From Flavobacteriaceae bacterium (GTDB lineage Bacteria; Bacteroidota; Bacteroidia; Flavobacteriales; Flavobacteriaceae), in the NCBI GenBank assembly GCA_030148025.1, contig JASBUG010000029.1, positions 62,001 through 126,000 of the forward strand: a stretch of DNA of 64,000 nt, written 5' to 3'. The notes beneath the pieces were generated by a model. That model had not been told where the DNA came from. It searched no databases and saw only the letters and a program-made list of their open reading frames with translations. A program made the translations under genes and the position numbers. Numbering within the stretch: position 1 is the first letter of the stretch; each line of letters starts with the position of its first letter. Positions 51,756 to 59,789 of the stretch are shown here, one piece after another.

Positions 51756-53027
51756 ATGTATAAAGCAGTTAGTGCTGAAGAAGCAGTAAAAATTATAAAA
51801 TCTAATAGTAAAGTATATATCCAAGCAGCAGCAGCGGCACCTCAGGCTTTAATAAAAGCGATGAGCCAGAGGCATGAAGAATTACGAAATGTCGAGATTT
51901 GCCAATTGCACACCGAAGGTGAAGCACCATATGCAAATCCTGAGCTAAGGGAAAGTTTTCATGTAAATTCATTTTTTATTGGTAAAAACGTGCGCCATAC
52001 GCTAAAAGCTGGAAATGGATCGTATACTCCGGTATTTCTAAGCGAGCTTCCTTTGCTATTTAAAAGAAATATTGTTGATCTGGATGTAGCTTTAATTCAT
52101 GTGTCTGTTCCAGATAGACATGGATACTGCTCATTAGGCGTGTCTGTTGAGGCTACTTTGGCAGCTATAGATAATGCTGATGTAGTGATTGCTCAGGTTA
52201 ACAAGAATATGCCGCGAACTCATGGTGATGGTATTATTCATGTATCTGAAATAAATGTGTTTGTAGAAAGTAATGAAGAGTTACCTGTTCATGGTATTAC
52301 CGAACCTACTGAAGTTGAACAAAAAATTGGCGATTATGTTGCAGGATTGATAGAAAACAAGAGTACCCTGCAAATGGGTATTGGTTCAATTCCTAACGCT
52401 GTATTGTCAAAATTAACGAATCATCAAGATCTTGGGTTGCATACTGAAATGTTCTCTGACGGCGTTATAGATCTAATTTTAAAAGATGTTATTAATGGTA
52501 ATTATAAGAGCATTAACCCTGGAAGAGCTTTGGCTACATTTTTAATGGGATCGAAGCGTTTGTATGACTATGTAGATGATAATCCGTTTGTAGAAATGCG
52601 TGCGTCTGATTATGTAAATGATGTTTCGGTAATTAAGCAGAATAAACGTATGGTTGCAATTAATTCGGCAATCGAGGTTGATGTTACAGGGCAAGTTTGT
52701 GCAGATTCTATTGGTACTAGAATGTATTCTGGAGTAGGTGGCCAAATGGATTTTATTAGAGCAGCCTCGTTAAGTGAAGGAGGGAAAGCAATTATAGCAT
52801 TACCATCGGTAACCAGAAAAGGACTTAGTAGAATTGTACCGACACTTAATCCTGGAGCTGGAGTAGTTACAACGAGAGCACATGTGCATTATATAGTAAC
52901 AGAGTATGGGGTAGCTAATTTATATGGTAAAACGATTAAAGAGCGTGTGAAAGCACTAGTAAATATTGCGCACCCAGACCACAGAGAAAGTATAGATAAA
53001 AAGTATTTTGAATTAGTCAGAGGTTAG
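51756..53027 (+). CDS. acetyl-CoA hydrolase/transferase family CoA-transferase
   Basis: This 423-residue enzyme belongs to the Cat1/AbfT branch of family I CoA-transferases. It exchanges CoA between acyl-CoA and a free acid such as acetate, 4-hydroxybutyrate or succinate. Visible parts are VYIQAAAAAPQALIKAM, ICQLHTEGEAPYANPE, DVALIHVSVPDRHGYCSLG, GIGSIPNAVLSKL and LGLHTEMFSDGVIDL, with catalytic Glu231 in HTEM. Near the end come GGQMDFIRAA and YIVTEYGVANLYG. The exact acid cannot be told from the sequence. It converges on the HAD gene with no intergenic spacer. Confidence 0.9.
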   Translation: MYKAVSAEEAVKIIKSNSKVYIQAAAAAPQALIKAMSQRHEELRNVEICQLHTEGEAPYANPELRESFHVNSFFIGKNVRHTLKAGNGSYTPVFLSELPLLFKRNIVDLDVALIHVSVPDRHGYCSLGVSVEATLAAIDNADVVIAQVNKNMPRTHGDGIIHVSEINVFVESNEELPVHGITEPTEVEQKIGDYVAGLIENKSTLQMGIGSIPNAVLSKLTNHQDLGLHTEMFSDGVIDLILKDVINGNYKSINPGRALATFLMGSKRLYDYVDDNPFVEMRASDYVNDVSVIKQNKRMVAINSAIEVDVTGQVCADSIGTRMYSGVGGQMDFIRAASLSEGGKAIIALPSVTRKGLSRIVPTLNPGAGVVTTRAHVHYIVTEYGVANLYGKTIKERVKALVNIAHPDHRESIDKKYFELVRG

Positions 53028-53438
53028 TTATTTAAATAAACCAAAGAAACCTTTCTTTTTGTTAGAACTAGAGAACTGAGGTGTTTTATTTGTGATCTTT
53101 TGATAGATTTCTCCCCAGCCTAAAACACCTCCAAGGTTTCTGTCATCTATGAAAATGTCGGCGTGAATCTTTCTACTCTTAGTATAATCAAATTGTTCTT
53201 CAGGAAAACTTTTGTTAACAGCATAAAATTCAATACCATGATCCTGACAGAAAAAGATAGCTTCTTCTAAGCGTATACCACTCCTATAAGTCCATAAAAT
53301 TAAACGATGTCCATCTTCTTGCAGCTTTTTAAGTGTTTCAAATGCAAATATGCGAGGTTTACCAATGTTGGGGTAGTCGTCCTCAACAATAGTTCCATCA
53401 AAATCTATAGCAATAGTTAAACGGTTATAAAGCTTCAT
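53028..53438 (-). CDS. small HAD-like phosphatase (BT0820 type)
   Basis: This 136-residue cytoplasmic HAD domain shows motif I IAIDFDGTIVEDDYP, motif II LILWTYRSG with its Thr, and motif IV IFIDDRNLGG. It lacks a cap and resembles the short Bacteroides protein BT0820, a HAD of unknown substrate. A Lys-rich, Phe-ending tail (NKKKGFFGLFK) is unlike the core. It lies 16 bases downstream of gpmI in the same direction and is probably co-transcribed. Confidence 0.85.
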   Translation of the reverse strand: MKLYNRLTIAIDFDGTIVEDDYPNIGKPRIFAFETLKKLQEDGHRLILWTYRSGIRLEEAIFFCQDHGIEFYAVNKSFPEEQFDYTKSRKIHADIFIDDRNLGGVLGWGEIYQKITNKTPQFSSSNKKKGFFGLFK

Positions 53439-53454
53439 TAATAGCGAATTTACA

Positions 53455-54972
53455 CTAAAGTAATGAATTTTGCGTCATAGCATCAGGTTTTTCAATTCCT
53501 ATTAGTTGTAAAATGGTAGGAGCAATGTCTCCTAAAATACCATCATTTATAGATTTTAGTTCGTTATCTATTAAAATTATTGGCACTGGATTTGTTGTGT
53601 GAGCTGTGTTTGGTGTGCCATCAGGATTTATCATCGTTTCACAGTTTCCATGATCTGCAATTAATATAGTAGTATAACCATTTTCTAGAGCTACAGGAAT
53701 TATAGTTGAAACACATTTGTCTACAGCTTCACAAGCTTCAATAGCTGCTTGCATAACACCTGTATGTCCCACCATATCACCATTTGCAAAGTTTAAACAT
53801 ACAAAGTCTGCTTCTGCTTTCTCAAGTTCAGGTAATAAGGCCTCTGTTAATTCATAGGCACTCATTTCTGGTTTTAGATCATAAGTGGGAACTTTGGGTG
53901 AGTCTCTTAAAATTCGTTCTTCACCAATAAATGTTTCTTCACGACCTCCAGAAAAGAAAAAAGTAACGTGAGGATATTTTTCAGTTTCAGCGATTCGTAT
54001 TTGTTTTTTATGATGAGTCTCTAATACTTCCCCAAGAGTATTTGTCAAATTGTCTTTTTTAAAGACAATATTTATTCCTTTAAACGTTTCGTCATAATTG
54101 GTCATGGTTACATAATGCAAATCAAGAGTATGCATGTTTTGTTCATGGAACTCCTGTTGAGTTAGGGCTTGGGTAAGCTGTCTGCCTCTGTCTGTTCTAA
54201 AGTTGAAGAAAATCACAACGTCACCACTTTTTATTGTAGCAACAGGTTCGTTGCTGTTATCTGTCATAATGATGGGTTTTATAAACTCATCTGTAATGTC
54301 TTCTTCATAACTACCTAAAATAGACTTTTGAATATTCTTAGAAAGTTGTCCAATTCCGTTTACCATTGCGTCATAGGCAAGTTTAATACGCTCCCAGCGT
54401 TTATCTCTATCCATGGCATAATAACGACCAGTAACCGTTGCTAATTTTGCAGGTGAGTTTTCTATATATTGCTCTAATTCTGTAATAAAACCATACCCCG
54501 ATTTAGGATCTACATCACGACCATCTGTAAAGGCATGTATAAATGTATTGTTTACTCCAAAGTCATGAGCTGCATCAAGTAGACCAAATAAATGATTAAT
54601 ATGTGAATGCACACCACCATCACTTAAAAGTCCTAAAAAATGCACATTTTTATTATTGTCTTTGGCATATTTAAAGGCATTAACCAAAGCAATTTCATTT
54701 TGAAGAGTTTTATTTTTTACTGCTAAATTTATTTTTACCAGATCTTGATATACGATACGTCCAGCTCCAAGATTCATATGTCCTACTTCGCTGTTTCCCA
54801 TTTGCCCTTCTGGTAGTCCTACATGAAGTCCATCAGTTCGTAAACTGGCATTTGGGTAAATGTTATATAAATTATCAATAAAAGGTGTTTTGGCATGATC
54901 GATCGCAGAAACTTTTGGATCTGGGGACTTACCCCAACCATCCAAAATCATTAAGATTACTTTTTTGTTCAT
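53455..54972 (-). CDS. gpmI: 2,3-bisphosphoglycerate-independent phosphoglycerate mutase
   Basis: GpmI interconverts 3-phosphoglycerate and 2-phosphoglycerate through a phosphoserine intermediate, using two Mn2+ ions. At 505 residues it has the full length. The alkaline-phosphatase-type core starts VILMILDGWGKSPD, with the catalytic Ser in QMGNSEVGHMNLGAGR. The mutase cap is visible as HFLGLLSDGGVHSHINHLFGLL and HAFTDGRDVDPKSG. The C-terminal metal site is FANGDMVGHTG, ILIADHGNCETM and AHTTNPVP. A TATCTTTG box is 16 bases upstream. Confidence 0.97.
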   Translation of the reverse strand: MNKKVILMILDGWGKSPDPKVSAIDHAKTPFIDNLYNIYPNASLRTDGLHVGLPEGQMGNSEVGHMNLGAGRIVYQDLVKINLAVKNKTLQNEIALVNAFKYAKDNNKNVHFLGLLSDGGVHSHINHLFGLLDAAHDFGVNNTFIHAFTDGRDVDPKSGYGFITELEQYIENSPAKLATVTGRYYAMDRDKRWERIKLAYDAMVNGIGQLSKNIQKSILGSYEEDITDEFIKPIIMTDNSNEPVATIKSGDVVIFFNFRTDRGRQLTQALTQQEFHEQNMHTLDLHYVTMTNYDETFKGINIVFKKDNLTNTLGEVLETHHKKQIRIAETEKYPHVTFFFSGGREETFIGEERILRDSPKVPTYDLKPEMSAYELTEALLPELEKAEADFVCLNFANGDMVGHTGVMQAAIEACEAVDKCVSTIIPVALENGYTTILIADHGNCETMINPDGTPNTAHTTNPVPIILIDNELKSINDGILGDIAPTILQLIGIEKPDAMTQNSLL

Positions 54973-54988
54973 CTTTAAATTTTAATCA

Positions 54989-54996
54989 CAAAGATA
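54989..54996 (-). promoter_or_regulatory. -7 promoter box for gpmI
   Basis: The minus strand reads TATCTTTG, 16 bases upstream of the gpmI start. The spacing equals that of the map box. Confidence 0.55.
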
Positions 54997-55220
54997 GCAT
55001 AAGTTATGCTAAGCAGTTTAGTTATTGTTCTCAATTTTTAAACCATACTTTTTTTTAAAAAAGTCAATATATATCGGCTTTTACTTGATTTAGGTTAACC
55101 CATATCGGGCGTTTCTTTTTTAGCGTTAAAAAACTGTTATTTAACACTTTGCGTTTAGTTTTTGTAGTTGGTATTGTTCAATTTAGAGTAATCAATAATT
55201 AAATTTAAAATCAATTCATC

Positions 55221-55625
55221 ATGAAAAAAACAATCGTAATTTCCGGATTAGCAAGTTTGTTAATCTTAGGAGTAAGTTATGCTAAACCAAAGAGTAATGG
55301 TTTAGAGAAAGTAAATATTGAAAACCTAAATTCTCTCGATGTTAGTATTTTTTGTAAATCAATAGCCAAGGGAGATATTGATACTGTTAAAAGAATGATC
55401 TCTTTAGGACAGGATGTAAATCAAAGATTTAAAGGAATGACACCAATAATGTATGCCGCAAGGCATAACAGGGTTGAAGTTTTGAAATTTTTAGCGTCTA
55501 AAGGTGCAGAATTAAATACCACGTGCTATAGAAATAGATTTACGGCTTTAGAATATGCGAAACTCTCAAAGGCAACAGACGCTATTGAAGCGTTAAAAGA
55601 TCTAATGACAAAGAAGCGCAAATAG
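55221..55625 (+). CDS. secreted ankyrin-repeat protein
   Basis: A 134-residue protein with signal peptide MKKTIVISGLASLLILGVSYA and two to three ankyrin repeats: LDVSIFCKSIAKGDIDTVKRMISLG, FKGMTPIMYAARHNRVEVLKFLASKGAELN and RFTALEYAKLSKATDAIEALKDL. Export of an ankyrin fold suggests a periplasmic protein-protein adaptor. The partner is unknown. The 248-base region upstream holds no other gene, and I found no exact promoter box in it. Confidence 0.85.
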   Translation: MKKTIVISGLASLLILGVSYAKPKSNGLEKVNIENLNSLDVSIFCKSIAKGDIDTVKRMISLGQDVNQRFKGMTPIMYAARHNRVEVLKFLASKGAELNTTCYRNRFTALEYAKLSKATDAIEALKDLMTKKRK

Positions 55626-55643
55626 TTATTTAAAAATGTGAAT

Positions 55644-55666
55644 AAAGCCCTTAATTTAAGGGCTTT
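55644..55666. terminator. bidirectional terminator
   Basis: A 10-bp stem (aaagccctta/taagggcttt) with a 3-base loop, followed by T residues. It overlaps the stop codon region of the converging M48 gene. Confidence 0.85.
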
Positions 55667-56430
55667 TTATATTTTTTAATGGCATCTTTTATTTTTTCAA
55701 TCCTATTTTCCGGATCAGGATGTGTGCTTTGAAATTCAGGTGTTCTATTAGGTCCAGCTGCAGTTTTTAGAATTTTCATGACACCTATCATTTCTTCAGG
55801 GTTATAGTTGGCATCGATCATAAATCTAATGCCCAGATCATCACTTTGTAATTCGTCTTCACGACCATATTTCATATTTACCATTTGAGCAATTGCTGCT
55901 GCTCCTTGCGCAGTATTAGGGTCTACAGCAACTGCAACACCTTGTAAAATTCCTTGAGTTAAACCTTGTTTTGCCATACGTTCAGCAGAATGACGCCCAA
56001 CCACATGACCTATTTCGTGTCCTAATACACCAGCAAGCTGATCTTCGTTTTCCAATTTAGAGAATAGCGCATACGTAATAAAAATTTGTCCTCCTGGTAA
56101 AGCAAATGCATTGATTACTCTTTCATCAGCTAATAGGTGAAAATCATATTTGTACCCAGTTTGCTTAGCAATACTATTGTTTACAAGTTTTTGACCAACT
56201 TTATCAACAAAGGCTTGATAATTATTATTAGCATATAAGCCACCATGTTGTTGTGCCATTTGCGGAGCAGCTTGTAAACCCAAAGCAATTTCTTGTTCTT
56301 CGGTTAAAGCAATGTGCTGTTTTTCATTGGTATATGGGTTGACTTCAGCACTTGCACAATATTTAATAACTGCAAACAAAATGATACCTGCACCAATTAA
56401 CAATTTAATCTTACTATTACCTCTTCTCAT
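55651..56430 (-). CDS. M48 family metalloprotease
   Basis: With the ATG at 56430 this is 259 residues with a hydrophobic N-terminal segment (IKLLIGAGIILFAVIKYC), where Cys25 could be lipidated. The alternative ATG at 56505 adds 25 residues before the signal and is less likely. The zinc motif is HEIGH at residues 138-142, followed by VVGRHSAERMAKQG, with the third ligand in GREDELQSDDLGIRFM. It resembles LoiP/BepA-type periplasmic quality-control proteases. FALPGGQIFITYALFS is the conserved edge strand. Confidence 0.93.
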   Translation of the reverse strand: MRRGNSKIKLLIGAGIILFAVIKYCASAEVNPYTNEKQHIALTEEQEIALGLQAAPQMAQQHGGLYANNNYQAFVDKVGQKLVNNSIAKQTGYKYDFHLLADERVINAFALPGGQIFITYALFSKLENEDQLAGVLGHEIGHVVGRHSAERMAKQGLTQGILQGVAVAVDPNTAQGAAAIAQMVNMKYGREDELQSDDLGIRFMIDANYNPEEMIGVMKILKTAAGPNRTPEFQSTHPDPENRIEKIKDAIKKYKKPLN

Positions 56431-56524
56431 TCCCTTTAAATTAAGCTGTAATAAAAATACAAAAGTTGACCTATTTATAAGACACTTAATTTTTATAATG
56501 GTCACTTTAAATAGGTTTAAAGGT

Positions 56525-56532
56525 TATATTTG
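56525..56532 (+). promoter_or_regulatory. -7 promoter box for the GNAT gene
   Basis: TATATTTG matches TAnnTTTG and lies 21 bases upstream of the ATG. Confidence 0.6.
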
Positions 56533-56553
56533 AATCAAAAAAGAAATTAGAAT

Positions 56554-56979
56554 ATGAAGGTGTTATTTAGAATACTAAATTCAAATGATATTGACACATT
56601 AATACCATTAATGCAAAAATTTACTGAGCAAAAATTTTCTGATGCTATTTTAAGACAACGATTTTCTGAAATGTTTACACAAAACTATGAATGTGTAGGT
56701 GTTTTTGACGAACAAAAGTTAATTGGGTTTTCTGGTATGTGGTTTTGTACACGACATTATTCTGGTAGAAGTGTAGAAGTAGACCATGTTTATATTGACG
56801 ATTCTTATAGAGGAAAAGGGTTAGGGAAACAGTTTTTTGAATGGATATATGCTTATGTAAAAGGAAAAGGATGCGAAGCAATCGAGTTAAATACGTATGT
56901 TCAGAATCATCCGTCGCATAAGTTCTATTATAATCAGGGGTTTAAGATTTTGGGTTATCATTTTGTAAAGAAATTATAA
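56554..56979 (+). CDS. GNAT family N-acetyltransferase
   Basis: A 141-residue single-domain acetyltransferase that uses acetyl-CoA. Motif A is VDHVYIDDSYRGKGLGKQFFEWI, with the RGKGLG pyrophosphate loop, and motif B includes AIELNTYVQNHPSHKFYYNQGFKILGYHFVK. The acceptor substrate cannot be inferred. The gene is monocistronic and lies upstream of tRNA-Gly. Confidence 0.9.
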   Translation: MKVLFRILNSNDIDTLIPLMQKFTEQKFSDAILRQRFSEMFTQNYECVGVFDEQKLIGFSGMWFCTRHYSGRSVEVDHVYIDDSYRGKGLGKQFFEWIYAYVKGKGCEAIELNTYVQNHPSHKFYYNQGFKILGYHFVKKL

Positions 56980-57009
56980 ATTTCTTTTACGTGAATAAAT
57001 ACTTTTACA

Positions 57010-57017
57010 TATATTTG
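57010..57017 (+). promoter_or_regulatory. -7 promoter box for tRNA-Gly
   Basis: TATATTTG ends 11 bases before the first base of the mature tRNA, as expected for a short 5' leader. Confidence 0.65.
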
Positions 57018-57028
57018 CCCTCGCAAAG

Positions 57029-57101
57029 GCGGGAGTAGCTCAGTTGGTAGAGCGTCAGCCTTCCAAGCTGAATGTCGCCGGTTCGAACCCGGTCTCCCGC
57101 T
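57029..57101 (+). tRNA. tRNA-Gly (anticodon TCC)
   Basis: The cloverleaf is complete. The acceptor stem GCGGGAG pairs with CTCCCGC, the D arm contains AGCTCAGTTGGTAGAGC, and the anticodon stem TCAGC/GCTGA has loop CTTCCAA (anticodon TCC, reading GGA). The T arm is CCGGTTCGAACCCGG and the discriminator base is T. No CCA is encoded in the DNA. Confidence 0.96.
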
Positions 57102-57105
57102 CTCT

Positions 57106-57136
57106 AAGGTCTCATTTTTGATGAGACTTTTTTTAT
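57106..57136 (+). terminator. terminator of tRNA-Gly
   Basis: Stem aaggtctcat/atgagacttt (one G-T pair, loop ttttg) is followed by a T run, directly after the tRNA. Confidence 0.8.
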
Positions 57137-57199
57137 GCCTGATAGTTTGTTTTACCACAAAACTAGGGTGAGAAGTTTATGCTGAGCGTAGTCGAAGTA

Positions 57200-57216
57200 A
57201 ACCCGGTCTCCCGCTC
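57200..57216 (+). repeat. exact 17-bp copy of the tRNA-Gly 3' end
   Basis: The sequence aacccggtctcccgctc is identical to 57086-57102, which spans the T arm, acceptor 3' strand and discriminator of tRNA-Gly. The two copies are 114 bases apart in direct orientation. Such duplications mark integration sites of tRNA-targeting elements, but no integrase is seen here. Confidence 0.7.
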
Positions 57217-57219
57217 AAC

Positions 57220-57247
57220 AAGCTTCACATTAAGTGAAGCTTTTTTT
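57220..57247 (-). terminator. terminator of pepE
   Basis: A 9-bp perfect stem (aagcttcac/gtgaagctt, loop attaa) borders the pepE stop codon. T residues follow on the plus strand and an A-rich side lies opposite. Confidence 0.7.
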
Positions 57248-57953
57248 ATTTTAAAGAGTCTAGGCTAGAATTTGATTCTAATTCATAAGGCGTCTTATTG
57301 TATTCAAATATCCGAGCAGAAAGAGGGCCACATAACTCTATGTGTTCTCCACTAACTTTTAAAAAGCTGCCTTCCCTTAATCCTACTACTGGTTGTGTGT
57401 TGAATTTATGAAATTCTTGAATACGTGTTTCTCGAGTTTCTCCCATGTGTGTGCTATTTGGATCTGGATCTAAATAATGCGGATTAATATTAAAGGGAAC
57501 AAAAGCCAAAGCTTTAAAACTTGGCGGATAAACAATTGGCATGTCGTTAGTAGTGTTAATAGTTAACCCGCAAATATTACTACCAGCGCTTGTGCCTAGG
57601 TATGGAACTCCACTGTTAATTGCACTTTGAAGAGAAAGTACTAGGTTGTTCTTGTATAGTTGTTGTAAAAGCACAAATGTATTGCCACCTCCAACAAAAA
57701 TACCTTGAGCATTTTCAATAGCTTTCTTTTGATCATCAAATTCATGCAGTCCTTTTACATCTTTACCTATTTTTTTAAAGGCACTTTTTGCTTTCTTAGT
57801 GTACTCATCATGACTAATACCACTTGGTCTTGCAAACGGTATAAAAATAAGCTGGTTAACAGTATTAAAATGTTTTTCTAAATGTGGTAATAAGTAGTCT
57901 AAAAAACCACTACCGTGTACAGTTGAAGTGCTAGCAATTATGATGTTTTTCAT
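57246..57953 (-). CDS. pepE: alpha-aspartyl dipeptidase (peptidase E)
   Basis: PepE is a cytoplasmic serine peptidase (family S51) that splits Asp-X dipeptides. The 235-residue protein shows the S51 elbow GTSAGSNICG with the nucleophile Ser, the upstream GIFVGGGNTFVLLQQLYKN oxyanion loop, NINPHYLDPDPNSTHMGETRETRI carrying the His in two pieces and VGLREGSFLKV. The Asp-specific region is intact. It stands alone between the tRNA region and a gene set on the plus strand. Confidence 0.93.
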   Translation of the reverse strand: MKNIIIASTSTVHGSGFLDYLLPHLEKHFNTVNQLIFIPFARPSGISHDEYTKKAKSAFKKIGKDVKGLHEFDDQKKAIENAQGIFVGGGNTFVLLQQLYKNNLVLSLQSAINSGVPYLGTSAGSNICGLTINTTNDMPIVYPPSFKALAFVPFNINPHYLDPDPNSTHMGETRETRIQEFHKFNTQPVVGLREGSFLKVSGEHIELCGPLSARIFEYNKTPYELESNSSLDSLK

Positions 57954-58001
57954 GCTTTTGAAATTGAAGTAATTTTTCTATAATGAGTAGAAAAAGAATT
58001 G

Positions 58002-58009
58002 TAAATTTG
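58002..58009 (+). promoter_or_regulatory. -7 promoter box upstream of the CarboxypepD_reg cluster
   Basis: TAAATTTG matches TAnnTTTG, 81 bases upstream of the first gene of the cluster. Confidence 0.45.
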
Positions 58010-58090
58010 TCATAAATGTAATTAAATATGAGAAGTAATAAAATTACGTCTCAATAATTTAAATAAATAAAAAAATCTTAACCTTACCTT

Positions 58091-58894
58091 ATGAAATCGA
58101 GACAAATAATAACACTATTTTTTTTATTTTTTACACTATTAAGTTTTTCACAAAACTTTAATAGAATAGAGGTGAAAGGGCAAATTATTGTTGATCATCC
58201 AGATCTAGAAGGAGTGACAGTTTTTAATACGTCTTCAAATGAAGGGACCATTACAGATGCTAGTGGTAAGTTTAAAATAAAAGTTGCTTTAAATGATGTT
58301 GTAGAAGTGTCTGCGTTACAATTTGAAAAGTTTGTAGTTACTGTGAGTAAAGAAATTATACAGGCAAAATCTATGACTATCTTTTTGGTAGAACGAGTTA
58401 ATAGGCTTGATGAGGTTTTGATCTTGCCTTATGGGTTGTCTGGAAATTTAGGAACTGATGTAGCGAGTACAAAAATGGAAAATCCAAATTTAGATGCCTT
58501 ATATTTTGGATTAGATAATCTTGATAAAATTGAATTTCAAAAAGATTATATTACAAAGGTAAATGCTGCAACTGTTGATGCTACAGAATACCACTATGGT
58601 GTTGATTTTGTAAAAGCTTTGGGTACTTTATTGAAGCCTGTATTTAATTTTAAGGGTAAGCAGAAAGAAAAAAATAAAATTAAGAATCAATCATTGATCG
58701 CAAGTAAATATTCAACCGAATACTTATTAAAAAGGCTAAGCATTCCTAAAGATAGAATTGTTGAGTTTATAGATTATGTTGAGAGTAAAGGAGTTGATAC
58801 AGCTCTATTAGAAACAGGTCGAGAATTTGAATTCTTAAATTTCTTAATTGAAAAAAGTAAGGAGTTTCAATCTTTGGAAACTTCTAAAAACTAA
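58091..58894 (+). CDS. secreted CarboxypepD_reg-like protein, first of three
   Basis: The 267-residue protein has signal peptide MKSRQIITLFFLFFTLLSFSQ. Residues 25-110 form a carboxypeptidase-regulatory-like domain (IEVKGQIIVDHPDLEGVTVFNTSSNEGTITDASGKF in two strands). The next segment, VNRLDEVLILPYGLSGNLGTD, is very close to the DEV box that precedes the plug in TonB-dependent receptors. In place of a barrel there is a helical C-terminal region of about 130 residues with NPNLDALYFGLDNLDKIEF and YLLKRLSIPKDRIVEFIDYVESKG. Function is unknown. It is a close paralog of the next gene. Confidence 0.82.
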   Translation: MKSRQIITLFFLFFTLLSFSQNFNRIEVKGQIIVDHPDLEGVTVFNTSSNEGTITDASGKFKIKVALNDVVEVSALQFEKFVVTVSKEIIQAKSMTIFLVERVNRLDEVLILPYGLSGNLGTDVASTKMENPNLDALYFGLDNLDKIEFQKDYITKVNAATVDATEYHYGVDFVKALGTLLKPVFNFKGKQKEKNKIKNQSLIASKYSTEYLLKRLSIPKDRIVEFIDYVESKGVDTALLETGREFEFLNFLIEKSKEFQSLETSKN

Positions 58895-58970
58895 GCGAAT
58901 AGATATCATTTAACAAAAGTTTAATTTCTGTTGACATTTTATTAAGAGAGGATGTTAGTTTCTTTAAGGC

Positions 58971-59789
58971 ATGAAAACTAACCATCCTTTTGTAGTCTTT
59001 TTTTTCTTTTTAACACTTACTTCTTTTGGCCAAGAATCTACACGAATAGAAGTTACTGGAAAAATTATTGTTGAAAGAAACGATCTAGAAGGAGTTACTG
59101 TTTATAACGCATCGTCCAATAAAGGAACTGTTACAGATGCAGATGGTAATTTTGTGATTGAAGTGGCTTTAAATGACCATGTTTATTTTGGAGCTTTACA
59201 GTTTAAAGATTTTCAAGTTGTCGTTAATAACGAAATTATGACTTCAAAAAAGATGACTGTTTATTTAGTAGAGCAAGTAAACAAACTAGACGAAGTAGTG
59301 ATTTTACCTCATGAATTATCTGGTAATTTAGCTGTAGACACAGAAAGTATAGAGTTGGTTAATCCAAATTTAGATGCCTTATATTTTGGATTGGACAATC
59401 TTGATAAAATGGAGTTTTTTGATGATAGAGCTTTTGATGATAAGGTTGTTGAACATGCACTAAGTTCAGTAATGAATAAGGGACAACTTTATAATGGTGT
59501 TGATTTTAAAAAGATTTTTGGTGGAGTAATAAAATCTATTTTTGGAGAGAAAGAAAGGAAGATCTATACCCCAACATATAAGAAAAAGACTATTCTAGAT
59601 GTGTATTCAAAAGATTATTTATCAAAGGCATTAGAGATTAATAAAGGCATAATTGTTGAGTTCTTATTTTTTGTTGAGGAAAATAATTTTGATTACGCAT
59701 TGCTTGAACCACATAGAGAGTTAGAATTTTTAGAATTTTTGAAAACACAAGAACAACTATTTTTAAAACAGAAAAATGGACAAGATTAA
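58971..59789 (+). CDS. secreted CarboxypepD_reg-like protein, second of three
   Basis: This 272-residue protein is the closest relative of the preceding gene. It repeats the regulatory domain (IEVTGKIIVERNDLEGVTVYNASSNK), the VNKLDEVVILPHELSGNLAVD segment and the block NPNLDALYFGLDNLDKMEF almost unchanged, whereas the last 110 residues differ more. Signal peptide: MKTNHPFVVFFFFLTLTSFGQ. The gene arose by tandem duplication and diverged mainly in the C-terminal part. It overlaps the third gene by 14 bases. Confidence 0.82.
   Translation: MKTNHPFVVFFFFLTLTSFGQESTRIEVTGKIIVERNDLEGVTVYNASSNKGTVTDADGNFVIEVALNDHVYFGALQFKDFQVVVNNEIMTSKKMTVYLVEQVNKLDEVVILPHELSGNLAVDTESIELVNPNLDALYFGLDNLDKMEFFDDRAFDDKVVEHALSSVMNKGQLYNGVDFKKIFGGVIKSIFGEKERKIYTPTYKKKTILDVYSKDYLSKALEINKGIIVEFLFFVEENNFDYALLEPHRELEFLEFLKTQEQLFLKQKNGQD

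Noticed and set aside
56958-57158. A 66-codon frame on the minus strand over the tRNA
   Set aside because: It lies across a complete tRNA-Gly cloverleaf on the opposite strand. The apparent peptide is the classic false product of reading a tRNA backwards.
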